From Frankiales bacterium (GTDB lineage Bacteria; Actinomycetota; Actinomycetes; Mycobacteriales; SCTD01), in the NCBI GenBank assembly GCA_025465145.1, contig JAODNS010000298.1, positions 1-11,657 of the forward strand: a stretch of DNA of 11,657 bases, written 5' to 3'. The position numbers were made by a program, and so were the translations under genes. This document shows positions 6,330 to 11,657 of this stretch, in pieces (positions within the stretch are counted from its first letter, which is position 1; every line of letters begins with the position of its first letter). The notes beneath the pieces were generated by a model. It worked only from the letters and a program-made list of their open reading frames with translations. It was not told the origin of the DNA and searched no databases.

Positions 6330-7526
6330 ATGGGGCTCGCATCCCGCCTGTACCGCGGCGAGACCGACTTCCCGCTCATCCAGAAGCGGAAGACGTTCTA
6401 CGCGATCTCGATCATCCTGGTGCTGATCGCCCTGGGCAGCATGCTGTTCCGCGGCTTCAACCTCGGTGAGGAGTTCAAGGGCGGCGCCAGCTTCCAGTGG
6501 CCCGCCAACGGCACCTCCGTCGCGGACGCCCGCGGCACGTTCGAAGACCTCGGCGTCAGCGACCCGATCGTGCAGACCGTCGGTCGCGGCGGCAGCGTCA
6601 ACCTGCGCGTGCTCACCGGTCCGCTGACCGAGGACAAGGTCGACGAGGTCCTCGCCGGCGTGCAGAAGAAGTACGACCTGAAGGACGACGACATCAGCCC
6701 GTCCAACGTCGGTCCGGCGTGGGGCAAACAGGTCACCAACAAGGCGATCCAGGGCCTCGTGCTGTTCCTGATCGCGGTGATCATCTACATCTCGATCCGG
6801 TTCGAGCCCAAGATGGCCGTGGCCGCGATCGTGGCGCTCATCCACGACCTGATCCTCACCGCGGGCATCTACTCGATCACCCAGTTCGTCGTCTCGCCCG
6901 CGACGATCATCGCCCTGCTGACGGTCCTCGGCTACTCCCTCTACGACACCATCGTCGTGTTCGACAAGGTCGAGGAGAACACCCGCGGCCTGGCCGGACG
7001 CAGCACGCAGACCTACAGTGAGGCGGCCGAGCTGGCGGTGAACCAGACGTTCATGCGCTCGATCAACACCTCGCTCATCGCCCTGCTGCCGGTGTCCGGC
7101 CTGCTGTTCGTCGGGGCGTTCCTGCTCGGCGCCGGCTCCCTGAAGGACCTCGCGCTGGCCCTTTTCGTCGGGCTCGCGTCCGGTGCGTACTCCTCGCTGT
7201 TCCTCGCCACTCCGCTGCTCGCGGACCTCAAGGAGCGCGAGCCGCAGTACAAGGCGCTGCAGCAGCGCGTCCTCGCTCGCCGGTCCGGGACGACGGTCAA
7301 GGCCGGCAGCCGGTTCCAGCAGCGGGCCGCGGCCCGCGCCGCCGGTCAGCCGCTCCCGCCCGCCGAGGAGCCGGTCGTCGTCGAGGAGGCTGCCTCGTCG
7401 ACGACCACGGTCGTCGCCCCGGCCGCGCCCGCCGGCAACGCCGGCCGACGTCCCGCCGGTCGTCCCGGTGCCCAGCCCCAGCGCAAGAAGAAGGGTGGCC
7501 GGCCCTCCGGCAAGAAGCGCCGCTGA
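6330..7526 (+). CDS. secF: SecF, protein translocase accessory subunit
   Basis: A 398-residue partner of SecD. Features: an N-terminal FPLIQKRKTFYAISIILVL membrane segment (about 21-40), the conserved FNLGEEFKGGASFQW (43-57; family GIDFxGG), a small extracytoplasmic domain (about 58-135), then five membrane segments (about 138-300) including ALIHDLILTAGIYS (169-182) and LGYSLYDTIVVFDKVEENTR (200-219), both SecF signatures. After about residue 318 a disordered Ala/Pro/Thr-rich tail ends in the basic run QRKKKGGRPSGKKRR, which should be cytoplasmic; basic SecF tails occur in other actinobacteria. The ATG is one base after the secD stop, with GGAGG (6319-6323) as RBS. The TGA shares a base with the apt ATG. 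Confidence 0.95.
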   Translation: MGLASRLYRGETDFPLIQKRKTFYAISIILVLIALGSMLFRGFNLGEEFKGGASFQWPANGTSVADARGTFEDLGVSDPIVQTVGRGGSVNLRVLTGPLTEDKVDEVLAGVQKKYDLKDDDISPSNVGPAWGKQVTNKAIQGLVLFLIAVIIYISIRFEPKMAVAAIVALIHDLILTAGIYSITQFVVSPATIIALLTVLGYSLYDTIVVFDKVEENTRGLAGRSTQTYSEAAELAVNQTFMRSINTSLIALLPVSGLLFVGAFLLGAGSLKDLALALFVGLASGAYSSLFLATPLLADLKEREPQYKALQQRVLARRSGTTVKAGSRFQQRAAARAAGQPLPPAEEPVVVEEAASSTTTVVAPAAPAGNAGRRPAGRPGAQPQRKKKGGRPSGKKRR

Positions 7527-8071
7527 TGGGCGGTCTCGACCTCGACGCGCTGCTCCGCTCGCGGGTCGTCGACGTCCCCGACTTCCCTCAGCCGGGCGTG
7601 GTGTTCAAGGACATCTCGCCGCTGCTCGCCGACCACGTCGCGTTCGCCGGCGCCGTGGACGCGATCGTGGCTCACCACGGGCGCGGGACCGTCGACAAGG
7701 TCGTGGGCATCGAGGCGCGTGGCTTCATCGTCGCCGCACCCGTCGCCTACCACTTCGGCGCCGGGTTCGTCCCGGTGCGCAAGCCCGGGAAGCTGCCCCT
7801 CGCCACGCACGAGACGGCCTACGACCTCGAGTACGGGCAGAACGTCCTGCAGGTGCACGAGAACGCGTTCTCGCCGGGCGACCGGGTGCTCATCGTGGAC
7901 GACGTGCTCGCGACCGGCGGCACCGCCGCCGCGGCTGCCCGGCTCGTCGGCACAGCCGGGGCGGAGGTCGTGGGCCTGTCGGTGCTGCTGGAGCTCGAGT
8001 TCCTCGGCGGCCGAGCGGCGTTCGTCGCCGAGCACCCGGACGTCGACGTGCACGCCCTGCTCCCGTACTGA
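7526..8071 (+). CDS. apt: Adenine phosphoribosyltransferase
   Basis: A 181-residue cytosolic enzyme that converts adenine and PRPP to AMP and pyrophosphate in purine salvage. It shows the Apt hallmarks in order: VDVPDFPQPGVVFKDISPLL (15-34), VGIEARGFIVAAPVAY (60-75), VPVRKPGKLP (82-91) and the PRPP-binding loop VLIVDDVLATGGTAAAA (121-137). Length is standard. Its ATG overlaps the secF stop by one base, so it is translated from the secDF message, although salvage and secretion are unrelated; this arrangement is widely conserved in Actinomycetota. rel follows 74 bases later with its own RBS and -10-like element. Nothing is missing from the active site. Confidence 0.96.
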   Translation: MGGLDLDALLRSRVVDVPDFPQPGVVFKDISPLLADHVAFAGAVDAIVAHHGRGTVDKVVGIEARGFIVAAPVAYHFGAGFVPVRKPGKLPLATHETAYDLEYGQNVLQVHENAFSPGDRVLIVDDVLATGGTAAAAARLVGTAGAEVVGLSVLLELEFLGGRAAFVAEHPDVDVHALLPY

Positions 8072-8110
8072 GTCCGCGAGCCGCGGCAGGTGAGGCTCCG
8101 CGCGGCGCCG

Positions 8111-8116
8111 TAGACT
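8111..8116 (+). promoter_or_regulatory. Candidate -10 element of rel
   Basis: TAGACT matches TAnnnT and is identical to the hexamer before yajC. It is 29 bases before the rel GTG, leaving room for a short leader containing the GAGGAG RBS (8134-8139). No convincing -35 hexamer is seen 16-18 bases upstream. This suggests rel can be expressed independently of apt. Confidence 0.5.
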
Positions 8117-8145
8117 GGGGGCTCGCCAGCCCCGAGGAGCCGCCT

Positions 8146-10500
8146 GTGGCGCCGGACGTGCCAGACGTCGCGCTCGCTCCCGAACCGGTGCCGCCCGCAC
8201 CGGCCGCGCAGGAGCCGCGCCCCGTCGTGCCGTCCGAGCCCGTGTCCGGCGACGACTCCGGCCCGCCGTCGGGCCGCCGCGTCCGCGCCCGGCTCGCCCG
8301 GCTCACGGCGGCCAAGCCGGGTGGACTGCCGCCCGTGCTCGAGCCGCTCACCCGCACGATCCGCGCGGCGCACCCCAAGGCCGACCTGCGGGTCGTGCAG
8401 AAGGCGTACGAGACGGCGGAGCAGGCGCACGGAGACCAGAAGCGCAAGAGCGGCGACCCGTACATCACCCATCCCCTGGCCGTCGCAACGATCCTGGCCG
8501 AGCTCGGGATGGACACGACGACCCTCGTCGCCGCGCTGCTGCACGACACGGTCGAGGACACGCCGTACACGCTCGAGGACGTGCGCAAGGACTTCGGCGA
8601 CGACGTCATGCACCTCGTCGACGGCGTCACCAAGCTCGACAAGATCAAGTACGGCGAGGCGGCCGAGGCCGAGACCATCCGCAAGATGGTCGTCGCCATG
8701 GCACGCGACCCGCGGGTGCTGGTCATCAAGCTCGCCGACCGGCTGCACAACATGCGGACGCTCGGCTACATGCCGCCCGAGAAGCAGGCGCGCACGGCCA
8801 CGACCACGCTCGAGATCTTCGCGCCGCTGGCCCACCGGCTCGGCATGAACACCATCAAGTGGGAGCTCGAGGACCTCGCCTTCGCGACGCTGTACCCCAA
8901 GCGGTACGAGGAGATCGTCCGCCTGGTCGCCGACCGGGCGCCGTCACGGGACACCCAGCTGGCGCAGGTCGTCGCGAAGGTGTCCGAAGACCTGAAGGCC
9001 GCGAAGATCCGCGCCACCGTCACCGGTCGCCCGAAGCACTACTACTCGATCTACCAGAAGATGATCGTCCGCGGCCGCGACTTCACCGACATCTACGACC
9101 TTGTCGGCATCCGCGTCACCGTCGACTCCGTGCGCGACTGCTACGCCGCGCTCGGCACGATCCACGCCCTGTGGTCACCGGTCCCCGGCCGGTTCAAGGA
9201 CTACATCGCGATGCCCAAGTTCAACATGTACCAGTCGCTGCACACGACCGTGATCGGGCCCGAGGGCAAGCCCGTCGAGATGCAGATCCGGACGCTGGAG
9301 ATGCACAAGCGGGCCGAGTACGGGATCGCCGCGCACTGGAAGTACAAGGAGCAGCCGGGCGGCATGGCCGCACCCGTCAAGGGCGACGAGATGACCTGGC
9401 TGCGCCAGCTCCTCGACTGGCAGAAGGAGTCAGCGGATCCGGGCGAGTTCCTCGACTCGCTGCGCTTCGACCTGCACTCGACCGAGGTGTTCGTCTTCAC
9501 GCCGAAGGGCGACGTCATCTCGCTGCCTGCCGGCGCGACACCCGTCGACTTCGCGTACGCCGTGCACACCGAGGTCGGCCACCGGTGCATCGGGGCGCGA
9601 GTCAACGGCCGGCTCGTCCCGCTCGAGTCGACGCTCGACAACGGCGACGTCGTCGAGGTCTTCACCAGCAAGGCCGAGACCGCGCACCCGTCGCAGGACT
9701 GGCTGCAGTTCGTCAAGAGCCCGCGGGCCCGCAACAAGATCCGGCAGTGGTTCGCCAAGGAGCGCCGCGAGGACGCGGTCGAGATCGGCAAGGAGCAGAT
9801 CGGCCGGGCGATGCGCAAGCAGGGCCTGCCGCTGCAGCGGCTGCTCGGCGGGGAGGCGCTGCTCAACATCGCGAAGGACCTGCGGCTGCCCGACATCACC
9901 GCGCTGTACGCGGAGGTGGGGGAGGGCCGCGTCTCGGCCCAGAACGTCGTGCAGCGGGTCATGGCCGGCATGGGCGGCCGCGAGGGCGCGGTCGAGGACC
10001 TCGCCGAGACCGCCGTACCCACCAAGCCGGTCAAGCGGCCCCGGCCGAGCACCGACCCCGGCATCGTGGTCAAGGGCGTGTCGGACGTCTGGGTGAAGCT
10101 CGCCCGTTGCTGCACCCCCGTACCGGGCGACGACGTCGTCGGCTTCATCACCCGCGGCCGCGGCGTGTCCGTGCACCGGCAGGACTGCGTCAACGCCGGG
10201 CCGCTGATGTCCGAGCCGGACCGGGTGTGCGAGGTCGAGTGGGCGCCCACCGCGGGGTCGCTCTTCCTGGTCAACATCCAGGTCGAGGCGCTGGACCGGA
10301 CGCGGCTGCTCAGCGACGTGACGCGGATGCTCTCCGACGCGCACGTCAACATCCTGTCGGCGACGGTCACCACGACGCGCGACCGGGTCGCGGTCTCCCG
10401 GTTTTCCTTCGAGATGGCCGACCCGAAGCACCTGGGCCACCTGCTGACGCAGGTCCGCAACGTGGAAGGCGTCTACGACGCGTACCGGGTGACCTCGTAG
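8146..10500 (+). CDS. rel: Bifunctional (p)ppGpp synthetase/hydrolase (RelA/SpoT family, Rel)
   Basis: A 784-residue long RSH protein that makes and degrades the alarmone (p)ppGpp. Order of domains: Pro/Ala-rich N-terminal extension (about 1-60), HD hydrolase (about 85-235) with H109, LLHDTVED (H133/D134) and LADRLHNMRT (D198), synthetase (about 270-400) with GRPKHYYSIYQK and YDLVGIRV, TGS (about 446-507), zinc-finger region with C655, C656, H677 and C681, and C-terminal ACT (about 706-780). The intact HD residues imply hydrolase activity. The synthetase has RFKD (349-352), the RxKD form typical of bifunctional Rel rather than the ExDD of monofunctional RelA. The open frame extends far upstream through apt and secF, but GTG 8146 is chosen because GAGGAG (8134-8139) lies six bases before it and it begins after the apt stop; GTG 8158 is a weaker alternative. 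Confidence 0.95.
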   Translation: MAPDVPDVALAPEPVPPAPAAQEPRPVVPSEPVSGDDSGPPSGRRVRARLARLTAAKPGGLPPVLEPLTRTIRAAHPKADLRVVQKAYETAEQAHGDQKRKSGDPYITHPLAVATILAELGMDTTTLVAALLHDTVEDTPYTLEDVRKDFGDDVMHLVDGVTKLDKIKYGEAAEAETIRKMVVAMARDPRVLVIKLADRLHNMRTLGYMPPEKQARTATTTLEIFAPLAHRLGMNTIKWELEDLAFATLYPKRYEEIVRLVADRAPSRDTQLAQVVAKVSEDLKAAKIRATVTGRPKHYYSIYQKMIVRGRDFTDIYDLVGIRVTVDSVRDCYAALGTIHALWSPVPGRFKDYIAMPKFNMYQSLHTTVIGPEGKPVEMQIRTLEMHKRAEYGIAAHWKYKEQPGGMAAPVKGDEMTWLRQLLDWQKESADPGEFLDSLRFDLHSTEVFVFTPKGDVISLPAGATPVDFAYAVHTEVGHRCIGARVNGRLVPLESTLDNGDVVEVFTSKAETAHPSQDWLQFVKSPRARNKIRQWFAKERREDAVEIGKEQIGRAMRKQGLPLQRLLGGEALLNIAKDLRLPDITALYAEVGEGRVSAQNVVQRVMAGMGGREGAVEDLAETAVPTKPVKRPRPSTDPGIVVKGVSDVWVKLARCCTPVPGDDVVGFITRGRGVSVHRQDCVNAGPLMSEPDRVCEVEWAPTAGSLFLVNIQVEALDRTRLLSDVTRMLSDAHVNILSATVTTTRDRVAVSRFSFEMADPKHLGHLLTQVRNVEGVYDAYRVTS

Positions 10501-10513
10501 CCGGTTGACCGGC
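10500..10513. terminator. Weak hairpin just after rel
   Basis: GCCGG-TTGA-CCGGC forms a 5-bp GC stem with a tetraloop starting at the last base of the rel stop codon, in the 53-base gap between rel and the convergent secreted-protein gene. No T-run follows on either strand, so it is at best a weak or factor-assisted terminator. Confidence 0.25.
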
Positions 10514-10553
10514 AGCGGCTGGAAGGGGTTCTCCGGACTGGTGCTGCGGAGCG

Positions 10554-11135
10554 CTAGGAGACGGACCAGGTCATCGTCGATGCCGTGAGCTCGATCTCCT
10601 CGTGCATGCCGAGCCCGCCCTCGTCTGGCGAGCGGGTGTCGCCGAGCATGATCTGGTGGTCGGTAACGGTGACGTCTGCCATCCGCAGCGTGACGTCACG
10701 GCTGGTGCCGTCCGAGTACGTACCGATTGCTCGGTGGTGCGTCAGCGTGCAGCTCAGCGAGGTCCCGTCGCGGTAGAGCTTGGACCACCCGCCGCTCGAG
10801 GCCCCGAGCTCCTTGCGGATGACCATCAGCGGCTTGTGCTGGCGCTTGCCGCTCGCCTGGCCGGTCGCGGAGTCACGCGGGGCCTGCACGCTGTAGTGCA
10901 GGGCGTCGACCACGAGCCGGTCTGCCTTGCCATCACCGTCCAGGTCACCGGCACCTCCGGGCCCGGTGCAGGTCAGCGACGCCGGGCTCCCGTACGTGCC
11001 GCTGATGGTCCCCCGCGGATGCGGCACGAGTCCGTCCGGGGTTGCCGACGCCGAGGCGGCCAGCAGCACGCCTGTTCCGCCGGCGATGACGGCGACGCAT
11101 GCGGAGGAGGTCGCGAAGATCTGTAGCCTGTTCAT
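10554..11135 (-). CDS. Secreted protein of unknown function with a DxDxDG-type motif
   Basis: I do not recognise this 193-residue protein. It begins with a clear Sec signal peptide: MNR, a hydrophobic stretch (about 6-27) and a probable cleavage after ASASA (27-31). The mature part contains GDLDGDGKAD (63-72), with Asp at alternating positions as in Ca-binding loops of EF-hand, dockerin and FG-GAP-like proteins; only one copy is present. C56 and C129 are the only mature cysteines and could form a disulfide. The rest (for example LHYSVQAP, GGWSKLYRDGTS, DVTLRMADVTV) looks beta-rich. The ATG at 11135 is preceded by a GGGGGGA tract on the reverse strand serving as RBS. It converges on rel and diverges from the lipoprotein gene. 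Codon use appears less GC-extreme than in the block to its left, which may mark a lineage-specific gene. Confidence 0.75.
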   Translation of the reverse strand: MNRLQIFATSSACVAVIAGGTGVLLAASASATPDGLVPHPRGTISGTYGSPASLTCTGPGGAGDLDGDGKADRLVVDALHYSVQAPRDSATGQASGKRQHKPLMVIRKELGASSGGWSKLYRDGTSLSCTLTHHRAIGTYSDGTSRDVTLRMADVTVTDHQIMLGDTRSPDEGGLGMHEEIELTASTMTWSVS

Positions 11136-11318
11136 GTTCCCCCCAGAGAAGACCGGATCCTGCCCTTCTGGTGTACTGCCGGCGCCGCGCTCCGCCCATG
11201 GTCATTCCGGGCCATGGCGCCATCGCGCGTCGTGCGCCGGTGGGAGGCGCGCGAGGTGCAGGTCTGCAAGGCTGCGGAGGCGCGGGCAGGCGACCCCGTG
11301 ACGCCTAGCCTGAGCCGC
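11136..11318. other. Divergent intergenic region between the secreted-protein and lipoprotein genes
   Basis: This 183-base stretch holds the 5' regions of two divergent genes. On the plus strand only the TAGCCT -10-like hexamer near the right end is evident. On the minus strand I find a G-rich RBS next to the ATG but no convincing TAnnnT/-35 pair. A longer plus-strand frame begins at 11214 but is judged non-coding. Confidence 0.5.
11306..11311 (+). promoter_or_regulatory. -10 element positioned for a leaderless lipoprotein mRNA
   Basis: TAGCCT fits TAnnnT and ends seven bases before the ATG at 11319, so transcription would begin at or within a base or two of the start codon. No Shine-Dalgarno lies in this spacer. 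Leaderless mRNAs of this layout are common in Actinomycetota. Confidence 0.55.
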
Positions 11319-11630
11319 ATGCACCTGCCCACGCTGGGCCTCGCCCTCGCCTCTCTCGCCCTTGCCGCGACCGCCTGCGCCGACGTCGGCGGCGCCGACA
11401 AGCCGGCCGGCAGCGAAGCGACCGGGCCTCCGGACTCCGTGATCTGCACCTCGATCCGGACGGCGATGCTGAAGGACAAGGCGGCCGCCGAGACCGCTGA
11501 GACGGCCGGCGACACGGCTGAGGCGGGCCGCCGCCGGCAGGCGGTGCTCGCCGGCGCGGAGGGCGCGAAGAGCGTCAAAGACTGCGACACCAGCGACATC
11601 GTCCCGGTCAGCGCGCCGCCCAGCCCGTAG
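11319..11630 (+). CDS. Small putative lipoprotein of unknown function
   Basis: A 103-residue protein with a lipoprotein signal peptide: a hydrophobic stretch (about 5-19) ending LAATAC, so C20 is the predicted lipidated residue after cleavage; -3 Ala, -2 Thr and -1 Ala are acceptable lipobox residues. The mature part has a Gly/Pro/Ala-rich linker, then an Ala/Glu/Lys-rich probable helix (about 46-82, including AAAETAETAGDTAEAGRR) bracketed by C43 and C89, which may form a disulfide, and a Pro/Ser tail. The frame opens at 11214, but starting there would bury the signal sequence 35 residues in; ATG 11319 gives a proper signal peptide and lies seven bases after a TAGCCT -10. No family recognised. 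The stop is complete within the window. Confidence 0.7.
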   Translation: MHLPTLGLALASLALAATACADVGGADKPAGSEATGPPDSVICTSIRTAMLKDKAAAETAETAGDTAEAGRRRQAVLAGAEGAKSVKDCDTSDIVPVSAPPSP

Positions 11631-11657
11631 GACGACGAAGGCCGGCCTCCCGCAGGA

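Noticed and set aside
5126..6379. 417-codon reverse frame opposite secD
   Set aside because: Composition (Gly/Arg/Asp/Val repeats) mirrors the secD codon pattern; no domain, RBS or signal sequence; secD itself is unambiguous.
7183..8145. N-terminal extension of the rel frame through secF and apt (about 320 codons)
   Set aside because: It overlaps two clear genes in another frame, is Arg/Pro-rich without family similarity, and a good RBS plus GTG at 8146 explains the real start.
8859..10508. 549-codon plus-strand frame inside rel
   Set aside because: Arg/Gly/Ala-rich translation out of phase with the fully conserved Rel protein; a GC-driven shadow.
11214..11223. ATGGCGCCAT palindrome in the divergent intergenic region as an operator
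   Set aside because: A 10-base dyad is expected by chance in DNA of this composition, and it is not placed on a recognisable promoter.
11214..11318. Longer N-terminus for the lipoprotein starting at ATG 11214
   Set aside because: It would place 35 Arg/Glu-rich residues before a clear lipoprotein signal peptide; the -10 element and ATG 11319 fit better.
11639..11648. AGGCCGGCCT palindrome after the lipoprotein gene as a terminator
   Set aside because: Only a 10-base dyad without a loop or T-run, and the window ends nine bases later; not enough to call.

Overview
This is high-GC DNA with GC-rich third codon positions, GTG starts alongside ATG, short stop/start overlaps and TAnnnT-type -10 elements. 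The gene order pdxT-yebC-ruvC-ruvA-ruvB-yajC-secD-secF-apt-rel is characteristic of Actinomycetota. I cannot place it below phylum level from sequence alone. It is chromosomal housekeeping DNA. I see no rRNA, tRNA, CRISPR array, transposase, integrase or phage gene.

Layout: the 3' end of pdxT (PLP synthase glutaminase) overlaps yebC (translation/regulatory factor) at ATGA. A short opposite-strand unit follows (about 940-1860): an intact RsbW-like HATPase gene whose stop abuts the yebC stop, and just upstream of it a broken, N-terminally truncated HD-GYP gene with a frameshift. Rightward coding resumes with ruvC-ruvA-ruvB (Holliday-junction processing), tightly overlapped and preceded by a clear actinobacterial LexA/SOS box. 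After a 103-bp gap come yajC, secD and secF (accessory part of the Sec translocon), then apt (adenine salvage) overlapping secF, then rel (bifunctional (p)ppGpp synthetase/hydrolase) with its own -10 element and RBS. The right end leaves the conserved block: a leftward gene for an unrecognised secreted protein and a divergent small lipoprotein gene that looks leaderless.

How the genes fit together: RuvABC resolve and migrate recombination intermediates under probable SOS control. YajC-SecDF supports late steps of protein export. Apt and Rel both act on purine nucleotides, and Rel sets the stringent response. The HATPase/HD-GYP pair is unrelated to these neighbours and looks like an acquired, partly decayed signalling cassette. 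No gap without a gene exceeds 300 bases; the largest is 183 bases (11136-11318), holding the divergent 5' regions of the last two genes. I found no convincing new biological system. The best leads are the broken HD-GYP/HATPase insertion, the 20-bp perfect palindrome beside it, and the short control elements upstream of ruvC and secD.
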